Below, piece by piece: positions 1-8,527 of a stretch of 64,000 nucleotides of DNA. Each line of letters opens with the position of its first letter. The first letter of the stretch is position 1. Source of the stretch: Clostridium sp. M62/1 (GTDB lineage: Bacteria; Bacillota; Clostridia; Lachnospirales; Lachnospiraceae); contig NZ_CP085988.1 of assembly GCF_020736365.1 (NCBI RefSeq), forward strand, positions 2,796,001 through 2,860,000, written 5' to 3'. The notes under the pieces were generated by a model. It saw nothing but the letters and a program-made list of their open reading frames with translations. It did not search any database and was not told the origin of the DNA. Made by a program: the position numbers and the translations under genes.

Positions 1-984
1 CGCTGCATTGTCCTCAAATTCCAGATCGATCTGATCCAGGGTGCCGTCGATGCACGCCTCAAATACCTCCACAATATCATTCTTCATGCGTGGAAGCACC
101 ACCTGGGTCTCCGGATCTCCGAACCTGGCGTTGTACTCAAGGACTCTCGGCCCCTTGTCTGTCAGCATCAGTCCAAAGAAAATAATTCCCTTGAACTCCC
201 TGCCCTCCTTCTTCATGGCATCCACTGTGGCCTGGTAAATGTGCTCTCTGCAGAACTGATCCACCTCTTCTGTATAGAAGGGACTGGGGGAAAAGGTTCC
301 CATTCCGCCTGTGTTGAGTCCCTCGTCGCCGTCCTTGGCCCGCTTGTGATCCTGCGCGGAGGTCATGATTTTGATGGTATTGCCGTCTACAAAAGAGAGC
401 ACAGACACCTCCCGCCCTGTCATAAACTCCTCAACCACCATCTGATTTCCGGCAGAGCCGAATTTCTTGTCCAGCATAATGCTCTTTACACCCTCTTTTG
501 CCTCCTCCAGCGTATTGCAGATGAGCACGCCCTTTCCCAGGGCCAGGCCGTCCGCCTTCAGGACGATAGGCATGGAAGCCGTTTCCAGATATGCGAGGGC
601 CTCGTCCGCATTGTCAAAATTTTCATAGGCTGCAGTGGGAATCCCGTATTTCTTCATCAGATCCTTGGAGAAGGCCTTGGATCCCTCGAGAATGGCTGCA
701 TTCTTTCTCGGCCCGAATACCCTCAGCCCCTCTTTCTCAAATACGTCCACAATCCCCCCTACCAGCGGATCGTCCATGCCGATGACCGTCAGGTCAATCT
801 GTCTGTCTTTTGCAAAGGCTGCCAGCTTCTCAAACTCCATGGCTCCGATGGGAACGCACTCTGCCACCTCTGCAATCCCCGCATTTCCCGGCGCACAGTA
901 AATTTTCTCTACCTTAGGGCTCTGAGCCACCTTCCAGGCAATCGCATGCTCTCTTCCGCCGCTTCCCACAATTAAAACCTTCAT
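1..984 (-). CDS. purD: Phosphoribosylamine--glycine ligase (GAR synthetase), partial
   Basis: PurD joins phosphoribosylamine and glycine with ATP to make GAR, the second step of cytosolic de novo purine synthesis. The 328 residues present start with the nucleotide-fold motif VGSGGREHAI (residues 6-15) and carry the ATP-grasp lysine loop KADGLALGKGV at 143-153, plus EYNARFGDPETQ near the cut end. The family is about 420 residues, so roughly the last 95 lie beyond the left edge. The ATG at 984 has a GGAGG-like site (GGAGGACAACGAG) before it. It is the fourth gene of the minus-strand run purE-purM-purN-purD. Confidence 0.97.
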   Translation of the reverse strand, partial: MKVLIVGSGGREHAIAWKVAQSPKVEKIYCAPGNAGIAEVAECVPIGAMEFEKLAAFAKDRQIDLTVIGMDDPLVGGIVDVFEKEGLRVFGPRKNAAILEGSKAFSKDLMKKYGIPTAAYENFDNADEALAYLETASMPIVLKADGLALGKGVLICNTLEEAKEGVKSIMLDKKFGSAGNQMVVEEFMTGREVSVLSFVDGNTIKIMTSAQDHKRAKDGDEGLNTGGMGTFSPSPFYTEEVDQFCREHIYQATVDAMKKEGREFKGIIFFGLMLTDKGPRVLEYNARFGDPETQVVLPRMKNDIVEVFEACIDGTLDQIDLEFEDNAA

Positions 985-1152
985 CTCGTTGTCCTCCATT
1001 TATCTCTGAGTTATCTGAGCGGAATCCGTCCCTACCCGGGCGTTGGCCCCTCTCTCAGAATTTCTCCCAAACTCTCAGTTCTGTCAAAATTCATCCTCTG
1101 CCAAAACGGCCTAAGGCCGGCCTCCCGGACGGAAGCCAGCCTCAAACCAGCC

Positions 1153-1168
1153 GGGCCGTTTCCGGCCC
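1153..1168 (-). other. GNRA-loop hairpin between purN and purD
   Basis: A perfect 6-bp GC stem, GGGCCG-GAAA-CGGCCC on the transcript, lies just after the purN stop. It has a GAAA tetraloop and no U-tract, so it looks like an mRNA-stabilising or processing hairpin rather than a terminator. The rest of the 190-bp purN-purD gap shows nothing recognisable. Confidence 0.5.
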
Positions 1169-1174
1169 TTCTAT

Positions 1175-1771
1175 TTATGAGATCTCCCCATTTGCAATCA
1201 TGTCGATGGCTTTCGGAAGAAGAATCCACTCGGCCTCCTCCATCACCCGGCGCTGGAGGATTTCCGGCGTATCGCCCGGCTTTACCTCCACAGCTTTCTG
1301 CAGAAGGATGGGTCCCGTGTCAGTCCCCTCGTCCACAAAGTGAACGGTAGCCCCGGTAATTTTTACGCCTCTTTTAAGAGCTGCCTCATGCACCTTAAGT
1401 CCGTAATAGCCCACTCCGCAGAAGGATGGGATCAGGGACGGATGGATGTTGATAATACGGTTTGGGTATTTCTGAATCATGGCTGCCGGGATAGCCACCA
1501 GAAATCCGGCCAGCACAATCAGATCCAGCCTGTATTCATCCACCCTGGCCAAGAGAGCCTCATTGAACTGAGCTCTGGTTTCATAGTCCTTCGGTGAAAC
1601 GCAGACAGCCTCAATCCCATGGTTCCTCGCCCGCTCCAGGGCATAGGCATTCCGGTTGTTGCTGATCACCGCCACCACAGCGGCGTTTCTGATCTTCTTG
1701 CTGTCAATGGCATCCAGGATAGCCTGAAGATTCGTGCCTCCTCCCGACACCATGACTCCGACTCTTAACAT
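1175..1771 (-). CDS. purN: Phosphoribosylglycinamide formyltransferase
   Basis: PurN transfers a formyl group from 10-formyl-THF to GAR, giving FGAR. The 198-residue protein is of normal family length. It has the N-terminal GAR-binding motif [11 protein letters not shown] (9-19), the catalytic [10 protein letters not shown] stretch with Asn108 and His110, and Asp151 in VDEGTDTGP, matching the Asn/His/Asp triad of E. coli PurN. Its start overlaps the end of purM by 7 bp, which points to translational coupling. The folate dependence links it to the folT gene at 19.2-19.8 kb. Confidence 0.96.
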   Translation of the reverse strand: MLRVGVMVSGGGTNLQAILDAIDSKKIRNAAVVAVISNNRNAYALERARNHGIEAVCVSPKDYETRAQFNEALLARVDEYRLDLIVLAGFLVAIPAAMIQKYPNRIINIHPSLIPSFCGVGYYGLKVHEAALKRGVKITGATVHFVDEGTDTGPILLQKAVEVKPGDTPEILQRRVMEEAEWILLPKAIDMIANGEIS

Positions 1772-2796
1772 AAGTCTACTCCCTTTTCTCCTGCCTCCAC
1801 AGAGCCGATGACATAAGGAGTCTCACCTGCTGCCCTCATGGCCTCCATGGTCTTCTCTGCATCTGCCGGATCCACAGCCACGATCATGCCGATTCCCATA
1901 TTAAAGGTATTGTACATGATGTGCTCCTCTACCTGTCCTTTCTTCGCCATCAGACCAAAGATCGGCGGAACCTCATAGCTGTCCTTCTTAATCACAGCCC
2001 TGGTTCCCTCTTTTAACATTCTAGGCACGTTCTCGTAGAAGCCGCCTCCGGTAATGTGGCTGCAGGCCTTAACGGCAACTCCTGCCTCCTTCACTGCCCG
2101 CAGAGCCTTCACATAGATCTTGGTAGGGGCAATCAGCGCCTCTCCCAGGGTCTTTCCAAGCTCATCATAATATGTATTTAAGCCCTCTTTTGTGAGCTCA
2201 TTCTCGAAAATTTTTCTCACCAGGGAAAATCCGTTGCTGTGAACGCCGGAGGATGCCATACCGATCAGCACATCCCCTGCCTTTAAATGCTCTCCGGTGA
2301 TCATATCCTTTCTGTCAGCCACGCCCACGGCAAAGCCTGCCAGATCATACTCGTCCTCCGGATAGAAGCCCGGCATTTCCGCTGTCTCTCCGCCGATGAG
2401 GGCAGCGCCTGACTGGATGCAGCCCTCTGCCACGCCGCTCACGATTGTGGCAATTCTCTCGGGAATGTTTTTCCCGCAGGCAACATAGTCCAGGAAAAAC
2501 AGAGGCTCTCCGCCTGCGCAGGCCACATCGTTCACGCACATGGCCACACAGTCAATGCCCACGGTGTCATGCTTATCCAGAAGGAAAGCCAGCTTGAGCT
2601 TCGTTCCCACTCCGTCTGTACCGGATAAGAGAACCGGATCCTCCATACCCTTAAAAGCCGCTGCGCTGAAGGCCCCGGAAAATCCTCCGATTCCTCCCAT
2701 AACCTCAGGTCTCATTGTCCCCTGAACAAATTTTTTCATAAGCTCTACAGACTTATATCCAGCTTCAATATCCACTCCGGCGTTCTTGTAATCCAT
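1765..2796 (-). CDS. purM: Phosphoribosylformylglycinamidine cyclo-ligase (AIR synthetase)
   Basis: PurM closes the imidazole ring of FGAM with ATP to give AIR. At 343 residues it matches the family. It shows the usual opening [13 protein letters not shown], the [16 protein letters not shown] nucleotide loop at about residues 56-71, [11 protein letters not shown] in the middle and [13 protein letters not shown] towards the C terminus. AGGAG lies before the ATG at 2796. It sits between purE and purN and overlaps purN. Confidence 0.97.
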   Translation of the reverse strand: MDYKNAGVDIEAGYKSVELMKKFVQGTMRPEVMGGIGGFSGAFSAAAFKGMEDPVLLSGTDGVGTKLKLAFLLDKHDTVGIDCVAMCVNDVACAGGEPLFFLDYVACGKNIPERIATIVSGVAEGCIQSGAALIGGETAEMPGFYPEDEYDLAGFAVGVADRKDMITGEHLKAGDVLIGMASSGVHSNGFSLVRKIFENELTKEGLNTYYDELGKTLGEALIAPTKIYVKALRAVKEAGVAVKACSHITGGGFYENVPRMLKEGTRAVIKKDSYEVPPIFGLMAKKGQVEEHIMYNTFNMGIGMIVAVDPADAEKTMEAMRAAGETPYVIGSVEAGEKGVDLC

Positions 2797-2896
2797 GATT
2801 TATCTCCTATCTGTGCCCTGTGCGCACGTCCTATTGTATTCACATCTGCCGCTCTTTCGTATCATAACAGGCTTTAAACTGCAAAGCCCCGCGGGA

Positions 2897-3412
2897 CTAT
2901 TTCATCTGAGCCACGTACTCCCTGTAGCCGATTTTGTCTAACTTTTCTGCCTTGGAAACGACCTCGTTCTTCATTTCCTCAGAGTATTTTTTTAATTTTT
3001 CGAGAAGCTCCGGATCAGAAGCTGCCAGGATCTTCGCTGCCAGAATACCGGCATTCTTTCCGCCGTTGATGGCAACCGTCGCCACCGGGATTCCGGACGG
3101 CATCTGAACGATGGAGTACAGAGAATCCACACCGCCTAAATCGGAGGTCTTCATCGGAACTCCGATCACCGGGAGGGGGAACAGGGCGGCACACATACCC
3201 GGCAGATGAGCTGCCTTTCCGGCCCCTGCAATGATCACCTTGAATCCTCTGGACTCTGCTGATTTGGCATACTCAAAGAATACGTCCGGTTCCCTGTGGG
3301 CAGAAATAACGGTCATCTCAAAGTCAATTCCCATTTTCTCCAGGAAATCAGCTGCCTGTGCCATAATCGGCATATCTGAGTCGCTTCCCATTACAATTCC
3401 TACTTTTGCCAT
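2897..3412 (-). CDS. purE: N5-carboxyaminoimidazole ribonucleotide mutase
   Basis: PurE makes CAIR for the purine pathway. The 171-residue protein has the class I PurE signatures: GSDSDMP (9-15), SAHREPD with the catalytic His at about 39, and the GAGKAAHLPGM phosphate/substrate loop. Class I enzymes are mutases working with PurK on N5-CAIR; class II enzymes use AIR and CO2. No purK is visible here, so the class I assignment rests on sequence feel alone. AAGGAG precedes the ATG. It is the first gene after the promoter at 3493-3521. Confidence 0.93.
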   Translation of the reverse strand: MAKVGIVMGSDSDMPIMAQAADFLEKMGIDFEMTVISAHREPDVFFEYAKSAESRGFKVIIAGAGKAAHLPGMCAALFPLPVIGVPMKTSDLGGVDSLYSIVQMPSGIPVATVAINGGKNAGILAAKILAASDPELLEKLKKYSEEMKNEVVSKAEKLDKIGYREYVAQMK

Positions 3413-3445
3413 AGTGAATTCTCCTTTGTCTTTTATATTTTTACA

Positions 3446-3489
3446 TTAGTTTTGCTAATAATTATCATTCTTTATCTTAGCTTTGCTAA
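3446..3489 (-). promoter_or_regulatory. Pair of 13-bp near-palindromes, candidate operators of the pur operon
   Basis: Two copies of a 13-mer lie in the purE leader: TTAGTTTTGCTAA at 3446-3458 and TTAGCTTTGCTAA at 3477-3489 on the + strand. The upstream copy is a perfect dyad (TTAGC-TTT-GCTAA). The copies start 31 bp apart, close to three helical turns, and the upstream one begins 3 bp after the -10 box. This is the geometry of a repressor site. No known regulator could be named; the TTAGCAAAGCTAA core resembles MarR- or LacI-type operators only loosely. Confidence 0.55.
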
Positions 3490-3492
3490 TTA

Positions 3493-3521
3493 ATAATACC
3501 TGTTTTATCTTCTGCCGTCAA
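3493..3521 (-). promoter_or_regulatory. Sigma-A promoter of the pur operon
   Basis: On the minus strand TTGACG (3516-3521) and TATTAT (3493-3498) are separated by exactly 17 bp. The predicted start lies inside the first candidate operator. The 5' leader to purE is about 75 nt and contains both operator copies. I saw no purine riboswitch. Confidence 0.75.
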
Positions 3522-3634
3522 GATCAGCGCTTATGAATTATACTTATAAGCAGATATGATCCCTGCTGTTTAACCAGAAGCCTGTCCCCTGCCGGCAGGT
3601 TCGTCATTCCGGCAGGCTCGAAGGCTCCATGCTC

Positions 3635-5743
3635 CTAGAATTCCTGCTCCTCCAGCTCCCGAAGCGCCAGGTTCAGCTCTTCTGTCCCCGGAAGCACAAA
3701 CCGCCCTTCCTTAATAATATAGACGCTGCTTCCGTCCTTCTGCACAGCCTCCACCGTGTCAAGCTCTGAGTAGGGAATCGTAATATCCGTGTGGCACCCG
3801 AAATAGGCCCTGGACGGATCCTCCCTTCTCAGGATGGAAATCTCGTTATCCCGGGCCACAACCTCTTTCCCATCCGGGTTGTAGACCGGGCTGTCCTCTG
3901 ACCAGCTGTAGCAGGTATCTCCCACTGCAAAGTGGGGGCCTGTTTTTTCCGCAATCAGAATGGGAAACTTATCGAGAATCCCGTATTTGATTCCCACCGC
4001 ATAGGCAGTTGTATTCGTTCCCACTGCAAACTCTCCCATAGGCAGGCTGCCGTGATTCTTTAAGATGACCTGCTTAACCAGCTTTCTGCACTCCTCCTCG
4101 TCGGCAAAGTTTTCACAGGTGTAGTCCGTTGTCCTGCCGTTCTCAAAATGAATGCAGAGGTTTCTGAACTGAAAATCTCCGATATAGACATTTCCCACAA
4201 ACAGCGTTCCCTCCGTGCCCTGAAGCACCGGTGAGGTAAACACCTCTCCAACCGGGATATTCACATCTGCCACGCAGTTCTCAAACCTTGTCTCCCGCTC
4301 CGGATGCCCGAGGGGCCTGAGGCTGATTCTGAGATCCGTCCGGTTCTCTCCCCTGCCCGTTACCTTCACATATTCCGCTGTATCGAAAGCATCGATGATC
4401 GCCTGCTGGACTCTCTTATAGAGCTCGTAATCCAGCGTATTGATGCGGATGGTTTCCTCAAAAATTTCCGGGAATTTCGCCCCGATTTCCGGGACAGGAA
4501 AGGCGATGATCGTAAAGCTGGTTTCATCTCCCGGAATATATCCGTCCACGATCTGCATGGACTCGTTGACATAGGCGTGTGTCAGCTTCTCCTGCTTTTC
4601 AGTCAGGGAAAATGCCTCCCTCTTGTTTTCCGGCAGGAAGGCCTCCTCTCCGAAGGTCTCCAGAACGGCAGGGCCTCCATAGACAGCTGCCAGAGCCTTG
4701 TACTCCTCATAGGCTACCCTGAGCACAGAGAGTTTTCTCTCCTTAAAGGCCTTGTCCATATAGAGGGCATTGTCATAGCGGTGATCATACTCATACTGGC
4801 GGTTCGGAGAAAATCCATAGTACCCATTGGTTCTGGAGGGAGTCCTGTTCATGGTTCCCACTGCTGCCCTGCAGAAAATCGGCGAAAGCCCCATCTTTTC
4901 AAAATTTTCCACTGCGTACCGCATCATCCGCTCATATCCCAGAGGGCAGCGGATCTGGACAGTCTCCTTCTTTGCAAGATCGCGCCCCATCACCTCGAAG
5001 CCTTTCCTGTAGCCCTCTGTGAAGGTATCTGCCATCTTTTTTACAGTTTCCTCCGGCAGGCTGTTTAAGAAGGCAGAAAGAGAGCGCTCCGTATCAGAAA
5101 TGTACTCTCCGAACTGGTAGAGATACCTTTCATCCGACAGATCCGCATTTCGGATAATGTCTGCCGCAAAGTCCAGGGACGGATCTAAAGACTCCCGAAT
5201 CCGGTAAGTCAGAGTGACGTCGCAGTAGTCGCTGACAAACCAGTAGAGCACAGACTTTAACTCCTTTTCCTCCGGTTTTTCCCCCTCGAACAGATTGTAG
5301 ACTTCAATGAACACCTCTTCCAGAATCGTCATATCGGAGAGCCGGCTCTCATAGGCATAGACAATCATTCCCCTGATTTCTGTATAGAGGAAGGAGAGGT
5401 ATCTCCCGTAGCTTTCCGTCAGCTCCCTGCAGGCGAAAGCCGGGTTGGCAAAGCTCTCCCCATAATTGGCGGGCAAAATATCCTCATAGAGCTTCCCATT
5501 CAGATCTTTCAGCTCAGACAGGGACTTTTCTGCCAGCTCCCCGCGGACCTGCATCCGAAAAACCTCCTCGCACAGCAGGATAAACTCCGCCGTTTTCCTG
5601 AAATACGGCAGAAAGCGCTCCCCCACGGTTGTCTCGGAGAGTATGGCGCGGATTCGCCCGAGAGCCAGCTCATGCCGTTCCCCTACAGCCTCGTTTTCCT
5701 CTTTCCATTTATCTGCATAACGGATCCCCATTTCGTATTTCAT
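3635..5743 (-). CDS. M29-family aminopeptidase with long N-terminal extension
   Basis: The C-terminal half carries the marks of peptidase family M29 (thermophilic-type aminopeptidases such as AmpS/PepS): GEVFTSP at about 499-505, LPMGEFAVGTN at about 568-577 and GPHFAVGD at about 602-609, holding likely metal-binding Glu, His and Asp residues. These cytosolic exopeptidases need divalent metal. The protein is 702 residues from the chosen start, against about 400 for typical M29 enzymes; the first 330 or so residues are an unrecognised helical region. I chose the ATG at 5743, which follows GAAAGGATGATGGGG; an upstream ATG at 5785 would overlap the preceding gene by 37 bp. Confidence 0.8.
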   Translation of the reverse strand: MKYEMGIRYADKWKEENEAVGERHELALGRIRAILSETTVGERFLPYFRKTAEFILLCEEVFRMQVRGELAEKSLSELKDLNGKLYEDILPANYGESFANPAFACRELTESYGRYLSFLYTEIRGMIVYAYESRLSDMTILEEVFIEVYNLFEGEKPEEKELKSVLYWFVSDYCDVTLTYRIRESLDPSLDFAADIIRNADLSDERYLYQFGEYISDTERSLSAFLNSLPEETVKKMADTFTEGYRKGFEVMGRDLAKKETVQIRCPLGYERMMRYAVENFEKMGLSPIFCRAAVGTMNRTPSRTNGYYGFSPNRQYEYDHRYDNALYMDKAFKERKLSVLRVAYEEYKALAAVYGGPAVLETFGEEAFLPENKREAFSLTEKQEKLTHAYVNESMQIVDGYIPGDETSFTIIAFPVPEIGAKFPEIFEETIRINTLDYELYKRVQQAIIDAFDTAEYVKVTGRGENRTDLRISLRPLGHPERETRFENCVADVNIPVGEVFTSPVLQGTEGTLFVGNVYIGDFQFRNLCIHFENGRTTDYTCENFADEEECRKLVKQVILKNHGSLPMGEFAVGTNTTAYAVGIKYGILDKFPILIAEKTGPHFAVGDTCYSWSEDSPVYNPDGKEVVARDNEISILRREDPSRAYFGCHTDITIPYSELDTVEAVQKDGSSVYIIKEGRFVLPGTEELNLALRELEEQEF

Positions 5744-5748
5744 CCCCA

Positions 5749-6072
5749 TCATCCTTTCAATCCAATTAATATAAGTACTATCCATAAAATAACGAGAAGC
5801 CCGCTTACAGGCGCCCCGATTTTAGCCAGAATATAATTTTTTTCATCCTCCTGAAAAGAGGCTGCGCCGTATATGATTCCAAACACGGCAAACAGAAAGC
5901 TGGAAAAGCACACCGCCGCCCCTCCTACGGGAAGATTTCCCTGGCTTTTCACTCCCAGGCCGATGCCTGCGCCTCCAAGAAACAGGGCCACAGCGGCAAG
6001 TCCCAGGCAGATGAAGCTGTTTTTTGCAAGCGGCTTCCTGATATATGAAATTTTTTTAGGTTTCTGAGTCAT
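5749..6072 (-). CDS. Small membrane protein, possibly DUF6142 family
   Basis: This 107-residue protein has a basic N terminus and three predicted membrane segments (about 19-40, 49-70 and 82-105). It ends five bases before the M29 peptidase start and its beginning overlaps the VanZ-like gene by 17 bp, so the three genes are probably co-translated. AGGAGGG precedes its ATG. It resembles a short Lachnospiraceae membrane family that I recall as DUF6142, but that name is from memory. Function unknown. Confidence 0.65.
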   Translation of the reverse strand: MTQKPKKISYIRKPLAKNSFICLGLAAVALFLGGAGIGLGVKSQGNLPVGGAAVCFSSFLFAVFGIIYGAASFQEDEKNYILAKIGAPVSGLLVILWIVLILIGLKG

Positions 6073-6520
6073 AGAAAACCCTCCTCATCGCTTTGCAGAT
6101 TATCACCAGTATGTATCCGGCAATTCCTCCCACAGTATTTAAAAACATGTCGTCCACATCGAAGCTCCCCACCTTGAATACAAGCTGAATAGTTTCTATG
6201 GTAAACGTCATCAGAAAGCTCAGAAGAAAAGTATTGTACCAGCGCTTTCCAAGCTCTGTGATAATCGGGAGAATAAAGCCAAAGGGCATGAAGCACACCA
6301 CATTTCCCACCGTGTTGATGAGAAAGGCTTTCATTCCCAGCAGCTCCCGGTAGGTGTAAAACCGCTTAATCTCCTTGAACAGAGTGATATTGTAATGGTA
6401 TTCCGTATATTCCGACCGGCTGAATCCGTCGGAAAAAAACATAAAATAAGTGAGCATAAGCAGGTAACCGATAAACAGCACCCAGCACACCTTCTGATGC
6501 GTCTTCGTTCTTTTCCACAT
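6056..6520 (-). CDS. VanZ-like membrane protein
   Basis: The 154-residue protein looks like the VanZ/PF04892 family: an N-terminal helix (about 12-29), a central segment NTVGNVVCFMPFGFILP, a third helix around TFLLSFLMTFTIETIQLV and the closing FDVDDMFLNTVGGIAGY motif. VanZ itself gives low-level teicoplanin resistance by an unclear route; most homologues have no assigned function. No Shine-Dalgarno sequence is visible, and a TAAAAT box ends only 4 bp before the ATG, so the start is less certain than the family. It begins a three-gene unit with the next two genes. Confidence 0.8.
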   Translation of the reverse strand: MWKRTKTHQKVCWVLFIGYLLMLTYFMFFSDGFSRSEYTEYHYNITLFKEIKRFYTYRELLGMKAFLINTVGNVVCFMPFGFILPIITELGKRWYNTFLLSFLMTFTIETIQLVFKVGSFDVDDMFLNTVGGIAGYILVIICKAMRRVFYDSET

Positions 6521-6605
6521 AAATATTTTAACAGTTCCCCTCTATCTGAAACGCGGCTTCCCGTGAATGCCGCGAATATTTTCTTCTTTCACTCTTTGCC
6601 TCCAT

Positions 6606-6654
6606 CCCAAAAAGAGTGTTGCAACTGAAATCACGTAAAAATGCAACACTCTTT
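6606..6654 (-). terminator. Rho-independent terminator of the pyr operon
   Basis: A perfect 13-bp inverted repeat, AAAGAGTGTTGCA (6611-6623) and TGCAACACTCTTT (6642-6654), has an 18-nt loop. Read on the minus strand it runs into TTTTT. It ends the pyrF-K-D-E operon before the VanZ gene. Confidence 0.8.
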
Positions 6655-6667
6655 CCTCTGCTTTTCC

Positions 6668-6694
6668 CGGCTGCAGCTTATTTTGCTGCAGCCG
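6668..6694 (-). terminator. Second strong hairpin behind the pyr operon
   Basis: CGGCTGCAGC (6668-6677) and GCTGCAGCCG (6685-6694) form a perfect 10-bp stem around a 7-nt loop. It lies 20 bp after the small gene and 14 bp before the terminator. It lacks a U-tract on the minus strand, so it may protect mRNA ends or help termination. Confidence 0.5.
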
Positions 6695-6713
6695 TTTCTG
6701 TCAAAGCCCTTTA

Positions 6714-6863
6714 TCAAAATGTAATTTCTGATTTACGTCTCAAAAGAGCCGCCCCGCTTACAATAGCCATAATCCCGGCTGCAAGCCCCGTAACAATCAT
6801 AACGCTTCCGATCACGATACTGCATGCGCCTGCATTGCGCATTGTCCTGTAAACCTTCTCCAT
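6714..6863 (-). CDS. Small single-span membrane protein at the end of the pyr operon
   Basis: From the ATG at 6863, which has AAGGAG nine bases upstream, the product is 49 residues: a short basic N terminus (MEKVYRTMRNAG), one long hydrophobic stretch of about 26 residues with a central Gly-Ile/Met region, and a basic tail LLRRKSEITF. An ATG at 6872 is in frame but directly abuts AAGGAG. It follows pyrE by 38 bp and precedes the terminators, so it should be transcribed with the pyr genes. Similar short proteins occur in Lachnospiraceae, from memory; no function is known. Confidence 0.6.
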   Translation of the reverse strand: MEKVYRTMRNAGACSIVIGSVMIVTGLAAGIMAIVSGAALLRRKSEITF

Positions 6864-6900
6864 CGGACTCATCTCCTTAGCTTTTCTGTTGTTTCTCAGA

Positions 6901-7575
6901 TTACCTTGCCCCATACTGCTCATAGTATGCATCAATGGCAGCCTTGATCTGATCGTCGATCACAATTTTTCCCTGGCACTCTCTGTTGTATAAGTGCTCA
7001 ACCACATCCTTCATGGAAACGATGGCCGCTGTCGGGAAGCCATAGAGATCCTTTACCTCCTCGAGGGCGCTCTTCTCTCCCTTTCCTCTCTCCATACGGT
7101 TCAGGGAAACGATCAGACCTTTCACCTCCACATCGGCCTGAGCCTTGATAATCGGGAAGGTTTCCTCAATGGACTTTCCGGAGGTTGTCACATCCTCGAT
7201 AATCACTACCCTGTCTTTGTCCTTTAACTTGCTTCCCAGAAGGATTCCCGTATCGCCGTGATCCTTCACCTCTTTTCGGTTGGAACAGTAGCGGATCTCC
7301 TTTCCGTAAAGCTCGCTGATCGCCATAGTTGTAGCCACAGACAGGGGGATTCCCTTGTAGGCCGGCCCGAACAGCACATCGAAATCAAGGCCGTAGTTGT
7401 CATGGATGGCTCTCGCATAATACTCGCCCAGCTTGCGAAGCTGCGCTCCCGTCACATATGCGCCTGCGTTCATGAAAAACGGAGATTTTCTTCCGCTCTT
7501 TAATGTAAACTCTCCAAACTTGAGTACCTGGCTCTCCACCATAAATTCAATAAATTCCTGCTTATACTGTTCCAT
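6901..7575 (-). CDS. pyrE: Orotate phosphoribosyltransferase
   Basis: PyrE joins orotate to PRPP to make OMP. The 224 residues include KSGRKSPFFMNAG near residue 26, FGPAYKGIPL in the hood region and the PRPP loop VVIIEDVTTSGKS at about 122-134, the type I phosphoribosyltransferase signature. AAAGGAG lies six bases before the ATG. It follows pyrD by 49 bp in the pyrF-pyrK-pyrD-pyrE order. Confidence 0.97.
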   Translation of the reverse strand: MEQYKQEFIEFMVESQVLKFGEFTLKSGRKSPFFMNAGAYVTGAQLRKLGEYYARAIHDNYGLDFDVLFGPAYKGIPLSVATTMAISELYGKEIRYCSNRKEVKDHGDTGILLGSKLKDKDRVVIIEDVTTSGKSIEETFPIIKAQADVEVKGLIVSLNRMERGKGEKSALEEVKDLYGFPTAAIVSMKDVVEHLYNRECQGKIVIDDQIKAAIDAYYEQYGAR

Positions 7576-7624
7576 TTTCTGCTCCTTTTATGCCTGATTT
7601 TTCCAGCACGACCTGCGCTGGGTT

Positions 7625-8527
7625 CTATTTTACAATTCCGATCAGGCTGTTAATATCCTCCACCTGATACTGTCTCATATACGCTTCTATTCCTTTTACA
7701 ATCTCCTCTGTCACATAGGGGTTGTGGAAGTTTGCAGTTCCCACTGCAACGGCTGTAGCTCCGGCCATCATAAATTCAATGGCGTCATCCGCACACATAA
7801 TTCCTCCCATTCCGATAACCGGAAGGCTGACTGCGTTGGCTACCTGGTACACCATGCGGACAGCCACAGGCTTGATGGCAGGACCGGAGAGTCCTCCTGT
7901 CTTGTTGGCCACGGCGAAGGTTCTCCGGTGGATGTCAATTTTCATTCCGGTGATAGTGTTGATCAGAGAGAGCACATCTGCTCCTCCTGCCTCGGCAGCC
8001 TTTGCCATAACTGTGATATCCGTCACATTGGGGCTTAATTTCATAATCACCGGCTGCTTGGCATGCCTCTTCACCTCTCTGGTAATGGCTTCCACGGCCT
8101 TCGGATCCTGACCGAAGGCGATTCCTCCCTCCTTAACATTGGGGCAGGAAATATTGATTTCCAGCATGTCTACCGGCTGGTCGGAGAGCTTCTCCACCAC
8201 GTCGATATAGTCCTCCGTGGTCTTGCCGCAGACATTGACGATGATCTTCGTGTCAAACTGCTTCAGGTAGGGAATATCCCTCTCCGCAAATACCTGAAAG
8301 CCCGGATTCTGCAGGCCCACTGCATTGATCATGCCGCCGTAGGTTTCCGCAATTCTGGGAGTAGGGTTTCCCGGCCACGGAATGCTGGCAACTCCCTTGG
8401 TCACTACAGCTCCCAGTCTGTTTAAGTCTACCATTTCGCCGTACTCAGCTCCGGAGCCGAAGGTTCCGGAGGCTGTCATAACCGGATTTTTGAGCTCCAC
8501 TCCGGCCAGATTCACCTTCATGTTCAT
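7625..8527 (-). CDS. pyrD: Dihydroorotate dehydrogenase, class 1B catalytic subunit
   Basis: This FMN enzyme oxidises dihydroorotate to orotate and passes electrons through PyrK to NAD+. The 300-residue length and motifs fit class 1B: NPVMTASGTFGSG (14-26), NISCPNVKEGG with the catalytic Cys (about 124-134) and the phosphate-binding VIGMGGIMCADDAIEFM near residue 238. The ATG shares one base with the pyrK stop (TAATG), so the two subunits are translationally coupled, as expected for the PyrD2K2 complex. Confidence 0.96.
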   Translation of the reverse strand: MNMKVNLAGVELKNPVMTASGTFGSGAEYGEMVDLNRLGAVVTKGVASIPWPGNPTPRIAETYGGMINAVGLQNPGFQVFAERDIPYLKQFDTKIIVNVCGKTTEDYIDVVEKLSDQPVDMLEINISCPNVKEGGIAFGQDPKAVEAITREVKRHAKQPVIMKLSPNVTDITVMAKAAEAGGADVLSLINTITGMKIDIHRRTFAVANKTGGLSGPAIKPVAVRMVYQVANAVSLPVIGMGGIMCADDAIEFMMAGATAVAVGTANFHNPYVTEEIVKGIEAYMRQYQVEDINSLIGIVK

